Shown here in pieces: positions 24,024 to 35,679 of a DNA stretch of 64,000 nt (positions are counted from its first letter, which is position 1; every line of letters begins with the position of its first letter). The notes below the pieces were generated by a model. The model was given only the letters and a program-made list of their open reading frames with translations. It did not search any database and had not been told where the DNA came from. Location: positions 18,824,521-18,888,520 of the forward strand of contig JAJKFL010000042.1 of NCBI GenBank assembly GCA_021186555.1. The letters are read 5' to 3'. Made by a program: the position numbers and the translations under genes. This DNA comes from Reticulitermes speratus. Lineage: Eukaryota; Arthropoda; Insecta; Blattodea; Rhinotermitidae.

Positions 24024-26751
24024 TATCTCATCTCCCTCCGATGTGAGCCTATGAGCCAAGAGCAGCAAATTTAAAAGTTATATTATTTATTAAATTGAAA
24101 TTTATTTTATTGACTTTTCATTACTTAGACAGACCATGAAATTCGCTTCATCCGGCAAGCAATCATTCATTCTGTCCGTCCGTCCGTCCGTCTGACCTCT
24201 GACAGCCTGTACGCCACAACCTATTGGATAAACTCTACAAGCGGCTTTCATTAAATTTAATTTTGGGAATTACTAAGATTTACTTACGCACACGCATTTG
24301 TGTTAGAGTTGGGCAAAGTAACGCACACTACAGGACGCTCTGCACGCCATGATCCGCTCATTTCGAGCTCATATGTTGTCCATTCAGCACTTCTCTGACC
24401 GAAAGTCGCTTTATGTAGAAAGAAATTCACATTACGTACGAAGCTGACTCTTTTCGCAATTCTTACGCTTTTCGAGATAATTTTTTTTTAATTGAAGGAC
24501 TCGGCAGAATTATTGCCCCATTTTTAAGTTTCTTACTTGGTTATTGTAGTTACTAGTCAAGAATAGAGAAGGACAAAAGAAGTTTCTCAGCTGGTTCTTC
24601 TTTGTCTAATTTGCAAAGAAGTGACATTTTCATAACAGCTCCTTTGGAATCGATTACTGCATGCAAGTGCCCATAAGAATGAATTCAGTTGTGAGGCCCA
24701 ACGAGCAGCTAGGACGTGGTGATTATTGGATATGCAATGGCTCGAATGATTAGATTATTGATGACTCATTCAGTTAGTTGATTCGATCATCTAAATACAG
24801 TCGCTCAATAACCATCCAGCTGTGTTCCATAGTTCTAGATATCAGGCCAATACGTACTTGATACCAAAATAGACTACATGAAATCTTTCTTATGGATACT
24901 GAATACGTAGTGTAAGCCTTTTTACAGATTGTAATTCAGTTCACATTACAGGATTGCATTAAATCCATGAAAATAGTCACTCCTCCGGATTGACATTATT
25001 GTTTCTACATTACGTGTATTAAAATTAATTTGTCTAAAGCATTACACATAACACTGATCACGCTGTGTACAAGAAGACAAACTTTTGTTTGTTGCGGCCG
25101 TAAGAAGCTAACACTGAAGAACGTTGGACATACCATTCAAACCACAGGCCTTCTAGCTTCCTCATTGGCCACCTTGGTAGAAATGATAACAAAGCAACAA
25201 TTAATATGAGGCCAAAACTTAAAAAACTAAAATCTTGTTTTCTGTTTATCGTGTACCTATAACCAATTCAACGTCTGCGCTAAGTAAGGACAAACTCTTA
25301 TCTTCACGCTTCGCCCATGTTTGCTTCAAAGAAAACTGTCCTGTAACCGTCAGAGTATTGAATGGAGAATACATTCTGTATAAATTTGTCTCTTTATATG
25401 ATGTGTAGTATGGAAACTAGAACCTTTTTATACGAAAATATACATAGCGTCAACTGTGTTGCAGGTATGTTACTTCGATCGAGAGAATGCTGTACAAAAC
25501 ATTGAAAATCACCAAAGAGAAATAAAATTAGATGCAAATAAATCATAAGATAAATACAATTTTAGATCGCAGAATGTTCATATTATATAAAATTGCGATT
25601 AAAGGAATACATAATAAATTTGAATATTTGAAATATATGTAATTAAGATTGGGGTTCCTTTAATATTCCTAACGGTTTACGTGTTTGAAGCAGTTCGAAA
25701 CATGACATGTTATCTCGTCACATTCCTAGTGCCAGTCTACTAAACCTGCAGCAGTTGTTATCGAGAGAGCGTTGGACGTATGTAAACTTCAAATGAGTTG
25801 GTCTGCCAAACATTGTATATATCTCTTTCGATCGATCTGCCATCCTAATCCTTTCGTCTCTCGCATCGAATCATGAGCAAACACATTAAGCTCTCTCTGA
25901 GGCTTGATTGCCCAGCCCACATTCTATCTTAACATGCATAAATAACGAAGAGTCGGGTTGAATTACAGCTAGTGTGACAGCCACCAGATGAACGAGTGAC
26001 GTGCACTTCAAAGCTTATGTAATTAATTTTTGTAACGCCAAAAATGAAGGCTTGCACATTGTAAACACTGATACTTATCATACAGAACTCTCAAGCCGAC
26101 AAGGTAGCGACATTATATGATACTAGGCAGCCACTGGCATTTCGCCATATTATGGTAAAATGAACAAACCAACATCAGGATCTTCTCCGTTTGTTTTACA
26201 TCCTTGAAGAAGCATGAAATTTATCTTCATAATAATAAATATTAGGTTTTCTACATCACAAAACTCTCTGTCCTTAGGTTACAAAGATTATTGGTTAATG
26301 CTCTTGTAGAAATAATCAATGTACATCCTTAGAAAATTGAGAAATTTTACTGTGGACAAAATTCAGAACTGTAATTGCTGAATCATATAATACATACAGT
26401 AAAAACTGTACTTAGAAACGTTAAATGACCCAATTACCTTCGGTTTTAAGGAATACTTAATATTTACCAAATTCATTCTTTAAGACACCTGCCGCTGTAA
26501 TGAAAGCAAGCACATTGGTGAGATCAGAAAGTGCTGAGGAATGTACCTAGACCAAGAAACAAGGAAGAACACGCAAATAGCCAACACATTATAATGATGA
26601 CTTCACAATAACTGTTCTTCACATCGTATTGTTAGAATGACACGGATAATGGGCAAACTTTTTAACACTTACATAATTGTAAATGAATGTGTAAATGAAC
26701 ATGTGTTTATTACTAGCCTACTGTGAACTTTATTTGGAATTAAAACAGGTC
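24024..26751. other. unassigned DNA, about 2.7 kb
   Basis: No gene recognised. A short CCGT/CTGT run near 24175-24192 recalls the pyrimidine tract of repeat family R1, but the flanking conserved words are absent. Confidence 0.5.
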
Positions 26752-26935
26752 CTAAAATGGGATGAGAGGACATAAACTGCGTTTATTTGGCTCAGGATAG
26801 GGACAAGCGTAGATCTGTTCTGAATGTGGTAAAGAAATTTCATGTTTTAGAGAATTAGCGGAGATTCTTATTTGGATGAGGAGCCATTGACTTCTCAAGA
26901 ATATCTTGGATCTGTGGCGTCCCTTAGCTAGTAGA
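26752..26935 (+). pseudogene. non-LTR retrotransposon C-terminal fragment (family X)
   Basis: From about 26769 one frame reads EDINCVYLAQDRDKRRSVLN and continues VVKKFHVLEN. This matches the family X tail seen at 21.4 and 51.4 kb (pattern D-V-D-W-I-x-LAQDRDRWRALVNAVMN). Only the last 40 or so residues survive; everything upstream is missing. A degraded version of the post-stop TTGACTTCTCAAGAA word follows at about 26888. It directly abuts the mariner relic on the opposite strand, so one element has probably inserted next to or into the other. Confidence 0.65.
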
Positions 26936-26944
26936 AGGTGTAAT

Positions 26945-27400
26945 AACACTGTTGTATTCTGGAAAGCAGGGCCTTGTGAATTGTTATATAGAAATGTTTA
27001 TACATGTTACACATGCTTCCGGAATTTTTGTTCACTTCTGTACAGTTACTTTACCGCAGAAACACATTTACGATCTACACACTTTTGCCAACGTTGAGGT
27101 AATTGTATATGTTCGTCACGACAGGATTGTGCATCTTGATTACAAAACCACGTCTTACCTTATTGACTTCATCTTCCGACGCCTAGTGATATCCCGTGAG
27201 AAAAAGATGAAAATTGGAGGGCGCCAAGTCGGGACTATACGGTGCATGATCCAAGACGGTGAAACCCAGGCGTCGAATCTCTGTGGTTTTTCCCGCATTT
27301 GTGCGCTGTCAAGTATTCGCATCTTGACGGAGAGGCTCTCCATTCGAGGATGAAATCTTCGAAGTCCTGCTTTCAGCTTTCCCATTGTTTCACAATACTG
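26945..27400 (-). pseudogene. mariner-type (Tc1/mariner) transposase C-terminal relic
   Basis: On the minus strand, 27245-27201 translates to APYSPDLAPSNFHLF, the signature that follows the second catalytic Asp in mariner transposases. About 30 residues upstream, in the same general frame, lies LRQDANT, corresponding to the LHDNARPHT motif. Downstream, in a different frame, 27102-27073 gives LPQRWQKCVD, the conserved near-C-terminal RWxKCI/VD motif. Mariners use a D,D34D triad for cut-and-paste transposition at TA. The third Asp, normally in APSDxHLF, is Asn here. Together with stops and at least one frameshift this shows the copy is dead. The N-terminal DNA-binding half was not found. The 133-codon + frame and the 76-codon minus frame here are shadows of the relic. 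Confidence 0.8.
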
Positions 27401-29299
27401 TTAAGATTTAATATCTTGTGTCAGTAAGCACGAATACTAAATGTAACACTCCCTTATCTTCCCCGAAACTTATGACTATGACTGCCAAAAGAAGGATGAG
27501 TTTGGATATGTTATCAGTGCGTCGTCATGAAAGTCACTAGGCTTCTACAAGGGTTTGTTTCTTTTTATGTACGGATCTGTTATTTTAAACTATAAAATTG
27601 AGGTGTGAATTATGAGACGATTAAAAACTTTAAAGAAACTTATATCACATTTTAAAATACGAAATTTAAATAATCCACTATATTTATATTAACACAAAAA
27701 TTATGTTTCTAGTAAGTGATGTCTGTATTTTATAAATATGCTTTTTTATAATTTGTGTTGATTTTTTACTGGCTTGTTATTTCAGTCATTTACCCTCAAT
27801 GTTGGAATTTCTAATGCACAGAATTCTAGAAATGAAATGGAATAAGGCCCTTCGTAACTTCAATGCAAAGTTTGAAAATTCCCATCTCTGGCCACGATTT
27901 TTACATCTAAAACTTCCATTGACGCATGCTTACACATTTTAGTCATAGAAGGACATTTCGGTGCCACGATTTCACTAAGCGTGCAAGCTTTTCGAGCAAA
28001 ACTATTTTAAGTTCTAAACTTCTCTGTACCAAGTTACGCCATTTCATGGACCTTGTAGTTAGCGTAGTAATGTCTTGAGAAGGCTGTAATCTACCTGCGT
28101 TGTTTACTGTAAGTTTTAATAATTGTCTGGCCAGAGCATTTCGTAATTAGCAGTCATAATCTCGGACACTTCGTGGTGGAATGTGCTTGTAAATTTATAG
28201 TATCGTGAGAAAGTACTTCATGTTGGTGAATCAGGTAGACCAAGCGATATTTCAGTTTCTCAAAACGGTATGGCTGAAGAGTCAGTTCTTCCAAAATGTT
28301 AAGAGATTGCGAGTGAAAAATAATTGTCATTACATTCCGCTTTGAATAAGTGATTTAGATCTAAAACAGTGGAGAGCACATTAATTCTTTAGTCTGTACT
28401 TCAGTAAATGCGAGATATTGAATACATGTTGCTCTGTCCTTATTCAGTCTATTTGTCAGCGACTATTTTCCATATTTTCAAATAGACTAAATGCTGGTGT
28501 CGAAAACGGCAGCTTCAGTTGTTATTATAGTTTCAATCTTCACTAAAATTATGCCTATTCATTAACACTGCTTTTTGTAACAAGATGTCTTTCCAGGCCT
28601 TTTCAAATTTACAGTTGCACATTTTGAGGAACTGGTATTTCAAAGTGACTTTTAACGACATTTTTATGTGTATGGACTAATATAAATGTGAGTTTTGGGA
28701 ATCGCAGATAGAAAGAGACAGCTTCAAATTTTTGTGAAGAAATTCCAAGAATTTTTGTAGTAATAATTGAGATAAGCTCCCAGTAATGCAACAGAGAGAT
28801 TGGAAACAACGTTATGTAATTATTCATAACGACAGTTTGTATTAACTCTCATCAAAACATGTCGAGTGTAAGCCTCATAAATCCTACGTGATCCGTAGTT
28901 AACGTAACATTTCATTAATTTTCGTAATAAATACACAGAACTGACATGGCTTACACTTCTATCAGTTCATCCTTTAATATTACTCTGTCAATGTTGTTTC
29001 TGTTTGTGTATTTACTAAAAATATTCACTACCATTTACTTCCATATATAACTCAGGAATTGTACTAGATGACAAATTTCTACATTATTCGTAAACTTCAA
29101 CAATGGATTCTGATTACAAATTTCCTTACACATTGACTGGTTAAAATTGGGTCATTTGCAAAAAGCTGTTTCATATACATACGTCACAGAATACCGATTA
29201 TTAGGAATATTGTGAACAATGAATTGGGGAGTATCCTACTTGGAAGGACGCCGTCGTCTTATCTCGGGCACTTTCAAAGCATGCCGAGATTTGAGCATC
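27401..29299. other. unassigned DNA
   Basis: No gene or repeat recognised in about 1.9 kb; A+T-rich. Confidence 0.55.
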
Positions 29300-29307
29300 T
29301 CGCAGTG

Positions 29308-29412
29308 GCGTTGATGAATACTCAAGTCTTCTGGGATGTTACGAAATGCCAATTGGTAAATTACCAATTGGTAATTAGCAAAAGACACGGCGTCATATTT
29401 CAGAAGACTTTA
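29308..29412. repeat. fold-back repeat family F, short decayed copy
   Basis: The left end (GTTGATGAATACTC followed by AAGTCTTCTGGGATGTTACG at about 29322-29341) matches the family F word at 18.5 kb. The right end (CGTCATATTTCAGAAGACTT, 29391-29410) is its approximate inverse. In the centre, 29349-29371 (CCAATTGGTA and its inverse) is a nearly perfect 23-nt palindrome. The central GTCGTGTGG segment is mostly replaced. Confidence 0.65.
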
Positions 29413-30271
29413 TATTCGAGGGGTAAAGATTTTGCAGTGCTTACTTAAATAGAACGCCATGAAAATGTATGGGGATTTAAAACAATCCTTCAGACAAGCT
29501 TGAGCCTGGTATCATAATTTTCAAAAGGTTATCACATAGTCTCAAAATTCTTAAGAATGAATAGGCGCAATTCAAAGTAGCATTAAGAAGATATTTAAAA
29601 AGATATTTAAGTACACACGCCTTTTAATATGTAGGTGGATTTTTATGCATAAAAACGGTCCATAATACTGTATATAAATCCTTTATAGTATTTTTCACTT
29701 TAATAATTCTCTGTACTTATAATGATTTGTATGCTTTTTTATATTTATGACTTACTCCACATTCTACTCTCGTTCTGACAAACTGTGTGTTCATGGAATG
29801 TACGTACGTATTATATGTATGTATGTACGTACGTATGTACATATGTGAGTGCTCATTTTCACCCCACGTCCGCTTTACCAAAGCATAATTGCTACGCCCC
29901 CTCGTATCTATCTAGCAGTAGTCTGGGTGGACTTCATAGGTGGATTGGATAATTTGGAAAAGAGAACAACTTCGCCCTTATCAACAACCTAACTCTGATT
30001 TCTTGGTCGTTCAACTAGTAGGACACTCACCATACTGAACAATTCTGCTGAAAGTACAGAGAAAAGTTAGGAATAATATCATGATAGCGGTTCGGTATCT
30101 CCCAAACACGAAACTGGAGGAAAGAGCATCTAACAGCGACTTCCATTAATTTTCTTTGTTGGTTGACACTTTAAAATTTAGTGGCTACTATACGTACCGC
30201 TTGCCTCAACATTAAAAATTTTTGCATTTTGCCAGAAGATTAAATTTATGGGCTTTATTTATTTATGCATA
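29413..30271. other. unassigned DNA with tetranucleotide tract
   Basis: A TACG/TATG tetranucleotide patch lies at about 29803-29846. No gene recognised. Confidence 0.55.
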
Positions 30272-30455
30272 TTATTAAACCTACCTATAACGTAACCACA
30301 AGAAAGCGAAGATATTTTTCGTTACAGGAAGTTTCCGTTTAGTACAGACACTTGAAGTATGGATCATCAGGACTCCAGATTATCGGGACTGTAAAATATT
30401 TCGATGAAGACTGGTTTTCTTTATACCCGGGTTGCATTTAAGACAAGTTTCACGG
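30272..30455 (+). mobile_element. pogo/mariner-like MITE, copy 1 (184 bp)
   Basis: It aligns end to end with the 182-bp element at 52838. Shared words include AAACCT-CCTATAACG at the left, TTTTTCGTTACAG, GACTCCAG, TCGGGACT and TACCCGGGTT in the body. Its right end (AAGACAAGTTTCACGG) is the inverse of the left end of the 52.8 kb copy. TA follows the right end. It has no coding capacity and would have needed a transposase from elsewhere. The left terminal bases are mutated. Confidence 0.75.
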
Positions 30456-31299
30456 TATAAAGTGCTAATATTACTTTGAAGTATATTAAAGTGTTTGTCT
30501 TTTTAATGGAGACGTATTGTGTTCCCTTTGGGAAGAGGTCTGAATTCTTAAATTCTGAATGTAGTCCTTGTGCTTAAGAATCAAAATATGAAGATGCATG
30601 TGGGGAGTAAAATAAAACTCCATCATTCTTAACCTTGTCACTAGCAATATTTATTGACTACCTCCGCGCTTCTACGTGATGATTTAGAAAACATTCTGCT
30701 TGTGATTCCATCTAGTTACTTACAGTCACGTGACTGTTGGAATACTTTTAACCCATGACAACAGAAAAATAAAAGTACATTCTGTCCAGTTCACCTGATT
30801 TCCTGAAAATCATTTCTTCTTTAGAAGATTCTGAGGCCTCTCCTGCTTGTTCTGCTGATACAAGAAGCGTGTAGATAAAGCTAATTATGGAGCATTGATG
30901 GAATGATCCTGAAAAGGGTACAAATTTGCTCACACAAAAGCCTGCCCCAAGTGGTAATGCGACAGGTTTTTAGTGCGTGGTTAAAGGACGCAATTAAAAT
31001 GAACTCAAACCATACTGTAATGAATGGAACGTCAGTGTTTATAAAGTGTCCCTCAGTGTCTGTGGTATGTAAGAGGGGATTAATGTTACTGTGTTCTGTG
31101 AAAACCTACATATGGACAGGAGTTGTAGGTTTTTGTGCTGAATGTTCACTGGATAAATGGCGTCATCACTCCTAAAGTAATAGAAGTATTAATTTTGTTA
31201 ATAATAATTTGTCTTTAATAATTTATTCAGGCAATGTCGCCGATAAAAATAAAACACATTTCTTCATGTAAAGTGAGGAATATTTTAAATCAATTTTAA
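30456..31299. other. unassigned DNA
   Basis: No gene recognised. A 90-codon + frame at 30903-31175 has no visible domain. Confidence 0.5.
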
Positions 31300-31484
31300 C
31301 CAAATATGGAATTTCTCGACAGATTTTTGTAATTCCCAGTACCAAATTTTACAGAAATATATCCAGTGGGAACTGCGCTGATACATGAGGAAGGACAAAC
31401 GGATGGACAGACAGACTGGCAAACAGACGGAATTACATGAAGAAGGCGACAGGCGATGCCCGCAACTATGCGAAAAGGCCTTAA
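31300..31484 (-). repeat. repeat family R1, inverted 5' module
   Basis: On the minus strand from 31484 it reads TTAAGGCCTTTTCGCATAG, TTGCGGGC, a GTCTGTCTGTCC pyrimidine tract, then TTCCCACTGG and GTAAAATTTGGTA. This is the order of the R1 5' module at 1484, 32265 and 48325. The remaining R1 sequence is absent. It lies about 780 bp from the 32265 copy in inverted orientation. Confidence 0.65.
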
Positions 31485-32264
31485 AGAAATATTGTAAACC
31501 AAAACGTAGTGACGGAACAGTACAAAATATATTTTTAATTAATTGTGAGGATGTGGAATGTGTACACCGGGGACAGGAATAGGATCAAACTCTAGGCTCT
31601 TAAGAATTCAGTAATAAACTTTAGTGAGCATTTTTTGAAGTAGTTGAGCTTTCAAGAAGGACTTTTGTCCATAAGTTAGATTGGTGGCCAGTTTCGCACA
31701 TTTCACAGTCCTCCAGGCGAAAGGTTTCTAGGGACATACTGCCTCCATCATCAGAACAGGATTCGCTATATCCAATAACCTCCTCAGATGTTAGTAGCGG
31801 TGACGTTCGATATTCTGACTTACCAGTCGTCGGCTACGCACTAGATGTTTGATAAGGTAGTCAGCATTAAGCATGTTACTGGACTGCGCACCATTCTGCT
31901 GGCTTGTTTTGCCGTACATGCGATAAGCGTATTAGTTGCGCGTAAAGCTGTAATTACGTACTTTATGCACTCTTGAAACTCGAGCGGTAGTAAGATGCTT
32001 TCAACTCCAACCACTGTAGCATGGAAGCTGCCTTTGCGTAAAGCAAATGCAGCTTATTAGATAACAGAATACAGAAGGGTTTTTATGCCTTTGAATTTAA
32101 CATACGTGTCTCTGGGTCATTCATTGAACAAATTTCTCGCAAAAACCACTGGTTTACTCACTATCTCACTCATTCCTTATTAATACATCTAAGTGGAATA
32201 TGGTTATGTAATATTATAATAATGTTGTGAAAATGATTTGTTTTATTTTTCCGCATAAGAATTC
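31485..32264. other. unassigned DNA with LINE-tail and GAAAC-box relics
   Basis: At about 31648-31672 the word GAGCTTTCAAGAAGGACTTTTG matches the post-stop tail of LINE family X. At 31748-31754 (minus) a CTGATGATGG core is followed by AGAAACC, but no stem I or III partner is present. Otherwise nothing was recognised. Confidence 0.45.
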
Positions 32265-33008
32265 TTTAGGCGCTTTCGCAAAATTGCCAAAAGCGACTAT
32301 TAGACTTGTAATGTCTGTGCGTCTGTCTCTCCGTATGGAAAAACTCGGCTCCCACTGGACGGAATTTTATGAAATATGTAATTTGACAATTCTTATAATT
32401 TTCATTGTGTATATTTATGGTAGTATCTCAGACAAATTCAGACAAACTTCAAGGGAAAATCAAAATGCACATTTTGAATTCCATGATTTTTTTTCCCCGA
32501 AAATCTTGCCATTTATGAGATAATGTGGAATCTGGTACAGCCACATAGGCCACAGACGACAGTATAATACGGTGCGTAAAAGATGCGATTTGCGTGACGA
32601 ATGACTGAGGTAATAATATAGACTCACACTCAAAATATTTAATACTTATTTCTTCATCATTGCGTAATTCCGTCCGTTCTCGTAAAATGTTCCATGGAAA
32701 CACAAAAACTGAGAAACTACGCAACGACTTATCTGTCACTACGATCTCTTTAGCCAAATCATAAGCCTAAAGAAGGCTGTGAGCATATGAACTTTCTTTT
32801 TAGTACAGCCTTTAGCTGTGAAGAAAGAGCAAATCAGTTGAAACATTAATCCGTTTAAAAACTGATATTTATAATTTGCATAGTTCTGTTGCCTGCTGAT
32901 TGAAATTGTGAGCTGCCAAGATATATTAAGTACAATTTGTATAAGACTGTGTGGTCGACTGTGTTTAGTGTATACAATTTTATTAATCACCTCAACATTA
33001 CTAGGAAT
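32265..33008 (+). repeat. repeat family R1, copy 2
   Basis: The 5' module (TTTAGGCGCTTTCGCAAAATTG, GCGACTATTAG, a CTGTGCGTCTGTCTC tract, CTCCCACTGGACGGAATTTT) is followed by a 3' region that aligns with 48690-49150: TGAGATAATGTGGAAT, ACCACATAGGCCACAG, AATACGG-GC-TAAAA, CTGAGAAACT-CGCAACGACTTA, TCTGTTGCCTG, GGTCGACTGTG. About 200 bp between the two modules is missing relative to the 48 kb copy, and the terminal GGTT-CGCGAAC block was not found. The 98-codon + frame and the 102- and 91-codon minus frames here are not conserved between copies. Confidence 0.8.
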
Positions 33009-33327
33009 AAACACAAAATAATTTCAGTTGGCTGGAAACCTTGAATCGATTAGGCTATTGGTGGCGCATCCCGTTTTCAAAAACGAACGTTCTGACATTA
33101 ATAAACATGTCGCAGACATTTCCTCTTACTGGTCTTACAAGTGTCTATCTTAAATAGAGGATACACATAAAGTAGCGAAACAATTTGCTGTATGAGGCCC
33201 AGAAAATTAGGACAATACGAAGTAAGTGGACACGTCAGGATGAAAATATCTTAACGCACCTCAATTTTACGTTATACGAAATTTTCCTAACTTTTTATTT
33301 GTTTTGTAATATTTTGTGTGTTATTAT
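33009..33327. other. unassigned DNA
   Basis: About 320 bp between repeat R1 and a SINE; nothing recognised. Confidence 0.55.
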
Positions 33328-33337
33328 ACTATTGATG
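33328..33337 (+). repeat. target-site duplication, left copy
   Basis: ACTATTGATG, repeated exactly at 33599-33608 immediately after the SINE poly(A). Confidence 0.85.
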
Positions 33338-33598
33338 CCGATCCCAGTGGCCGTGCGGTCTAAGGCGTGGGTCTTCGGCCGCTCGTTTACTGGGATTGTG
33401 GGTTCGAATCCCACCGGGGCATGGATGTCTGTCTCTTGTGAGTGTTGTGTGTTGTCAGGTAGAGGTCTCTGCGACGAGCTGGTCCCTCGTCCAGAGGAGT
33501 CCTACCGACTGTGGCGTGTCCAAAGTGTGTGATCGTGAAGCCTCGACGAAACGAGGAGGCCCAGGCCCATATAGGGCTGTCGAGCCATAGAAAAAAAA
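33338..33598 (+). mobile_element. tRNA-derived SINE family A, full-length copy
   Basis: The head resembles a type II (Leu/Ser-class) tRNA: box A region TGGCCGTGCGGTCTAAGGCG, an extended variable region and a perfect box B GGTTCGAATCCC at about 33402. The body (GTCTCTTGTGAGTGTTGTGTG, GCGACGAGCTGGTCCC, CCTCGACGAAACGAGGAGGC) is shared with four other copies. It ends in nine A residues. The exact 10-bp duplication ACTATTGATG on both sides marks it as a retroposed insertion of about 261 bp. RNA polymerase III transcription from the internal boxes is expected. The 115- and 64-codon + frames here are artefacts of the SINE. Confidence 0.92.
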
Positions 33599-33608
33599 AC
33601 TATTGATG
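33599..33608 (+). repeat. target-site duplication, right copy
   Basis: Exact repeat of 33328-33337. Confidence 0.85.
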
Positions 33609-33683
33609 TTTTGCAATTCGAAGCTTCTATCCTTTTAGAGTCGGCAAGAAATTTTAATTAGTACTTAAGTTAATATTGATTAA

Positions 33684-33714
33684 CAATAATAATAATAATA
33701 ATAATAATAATAAT
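33684..33714. repeat. (AAT)n microsatellite
   Basis: About ten AAT units. Confidence 0.95.
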
Positions 33715-33764
33715 TAAGATAACGAAGTAGGCGTGACTGCTCGCACGCTAGGGACAGAAGAGCA

Positions 33765-33970
33765 ACGAATGAAGTATTTGGTCTGAAAACCCGAAAAAAA
33801 ATGTCACTTGGAAAATTTAGGCCTAAGTACTACTCTAGTACTGAAATTGATCTTTAACAAACAGGGTGGGGTGGAGTTATTTAAATTCATCTGGCTCAGA
33901 CTAGAGAGCAGTAGAGGGCTCATGGGTACACAGTAGTGAAACTTCGGATTTCAAAGTTTTGGGGAAATTC
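33765..33970 (+). pseudogene. non-LTR retrotransposon C-terminal fragment (family X)
   Basis: Translation gives EVFGLKTRKKMSLGKFRPKY, then TEIDL-stop-QTGWGGVI-stop-IHLAQTREQ-stop-RAHGYTVVKLRIS. This tracks the family X pattern (AYRVLVGKPEGKRPLGRPR, then W-x-x-DWIHLAQDREQWRALVNTVMKLRVP) with three stops. The right end reaches the family's post-LRVP tail. No upstream reverse transcriptase. More decayed than the 26.75 kb copy. Confidence 0.65.
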
Positions 33971-34039
33971 TTTTTTTGGTGTTATGCTGATTCAGCAGCA
34001 AAAGGAAAATTAAAATTCTCAACAGATACATAAAAGTAT

Positions 34040-34060
34040 AACACACACACACACACACAC
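34040..34060. repeat. (CA)n microsatellite
   Basis: Ten CA units. Confidence 0.95.
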
Positions 34061-34892
34061 AAACAGAAAAATAAAAGAGCAAAATACAGAATTAATTTAA
34101 AATAATAATAATAATGTTAATCATAGTTTTACACAGAGATTACAATGACAGATTTGTGGCTTACATCTGTACAGCATGTATGCAGTCGGCACTGTATGGT
34201 ATTGAACTTATTTTAGAGCAGGTTCCAAACCTAAATATTTTACGTAATGTTACGAACAGAACACAAAATAATCCATTTGGCTTCGGTGAGGCTGACCTCT
34301 ATAGTTCCGGAATCCTGTAAAGCTTTTAGCCCAAGCCTAAGGAGGTTTCTTCAAATCTATGAGTCCTTTGATTTGACCACGTGCGATTAACATGCATCAG
34401 GGTAACTTGGGGCTATCAACGTAATTAATGTATAAACTTTATAGGTATGATCACTTGCAATTATTGAGGGTAGTGGCTTTTAGTAGGCTATCCCAGATGC
34501 CTGGGGCTTAGTTTTCAACTATTCTGACAGACAGCTGCCTAGTCGAACGTGGAGGTTAAGTTGAACCTGCAAACTCGGTTTTGCACTGAAGTTCGTCTTC
34601 CTCCTGCCACTAACGTTGGTTTGAGACAGGAAGAAAACCGTATTACTGCTATAAACGTACAGATTACTGCTCTCTACACAGGCCCTTCTAACGCCTGTTA
34701 ATCTGTCGTACTAACATTTTCAGAGATACAAGCTGCTGTACGAGTGTTTCGCTGTAACGTTTTAACAAACAGATTTTCAGAACGCGCTGAGTGGGAATGT
34801 TATAGAGTGTACACAGAAATAATTACATATTTTCGAAGATCATCTCTGATTACATTATTCCTATTCTTCATTAAATATTATCCGGATAATCA
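34061..34892. other. unassigned DNA between two LINE tails
   Basis: No gene recognised. A 68-codon + frame at 34114-34320 has no domain. Confidence 0.5.
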
Positions 34893-35190
34893 GGTCAAGG
34901 AGGATTAGGTAGTTTAATAATGTAGCACACTGACAGGCATGAGAAGCGTATAAAATATTTTAGTCGGAAAAACTGAAGCTAAGCGGCCAGTGAAAATCCT
35001 TAGCTTATTTAGTTGGATAATATTGAAATGGGTCTAAAAATTAGATGTGAGGTTTAGACAGGATCCATCTGGTTCAGGATAGGTTTCAGCAACCTTAACG
35101 TTCGCTCATGGTACTCAATCATATGGCTCTGTGAAAGGCTGAGAATATGTAGATTACATAAGCCGCCATTAGCTTCTCAAGCAGGAGTGT
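34893..35190 (+). pseudogene. non-LTR retrotransposon C-terminal fragment (family X)
   Basis: From about 34936 one frame reads TGMRSV-stop-NILVGKTEAKRPVK, matching the family pattern ARMGExRNAYRVLVGKPEGKRPLG. A following frame gives ILKW, and the segment near 35066 encodes HLVQDR (LAQDR in better copies). The post-stop word GCTTCTCAAGCAGGAGTG at 35169-35186 corresponds to the tail word at 21.53 and 51.49 kb. Several frameshifts and stops. It lies in the same orientation as, and about 1 kb downstream of, the 33.77 kb fragment. Confidence 0.6.
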
Positions 35191-35239
35191 TTAATGGAAT
35201 TACTTCGTTTGTTAGTTCCATATTTCATACAGAGTTAAT

Positions 35240-35420
35240 AACTTCCTAATATAGTAGTTAGTGAATCTACTTCATATTTCAGAAATTTGGGTTTCGAATC
35301 TGGCTCTGGACCTGAGCTATTCTGGCTAGCGTACTTCAACATTTATATGCTAATGCTGATGTCGTAATATGATTGCTGATTACTGATTGTGGTGTTGTGA
35401 ATTACTGCATGCTGTCGCAG
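35240..35420 (+). mobile_element. possible tRNA-derived SINE head
   Basis: A box A-like TATAGTAGTTAGTG at about 35250 and a box B-like GGTTTCGAATCTGG at about 35290 are spaced as in a tRNA. The downstream sequence has no family match in this window and the 3' boundary is unknown. No target duplication seen. Confidence 0.45.
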
Positions 35421-35679
35421 TAACCTTCAACTTCACACGAACTGCAGCTCCCTCACACTGATACAAGCGTGTCATTTCCTTGCGTATGTAGCAATTGCAG
35501 TGCTCAGTAATTAAACCTGAAGTCTCGGTAACTACACACTAATCATACTAAGTCTGCAAGACTTGTTAAAATCAAGACTAATGAAATTCGAAGAACTCTA
35601 CACATCATATATTTTTAAAGCCTAAGTGTGAAAGGTATAAACACTATTGAAAAAAGGAGTCCCAAGATCGCAATCACGT

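Noticed and set aside
23877-24068. Valine/isoleucine-rich minus-strand frame
   Set aside because: It is a translation of the ACT trinucleotide repeat.
24170-24200. Another copy of repeat family R1
   Set aside because: Only a CCGT/CTGT run is shared; none of the conserved flanking words are present.
26952-27353. 133-codon + frame
   Set aside because: It lies antisense to the mariner transposase relic and is its shadow.
31725-31760. Additional hammerhead candidate (minus strand, CTGATGATGG followed by AGAAACC)
   Set aside because: Core-like words are present but stem I and stem III partners are missing and stem II pairs poorly.
33338-33420. Functional tRNA gene
   Set aside because: The tRNA-like segment has boxes A and B, but it continues into a body shared by five dispersed copies with A tails and target duplications, so it is a SINE head.
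33185-33590. Overlapping 115- and 64-codon + frames
   Set aside because: They run through SINE family A, including its tRNA-like head; equivalent frames in other copies are different or broken.
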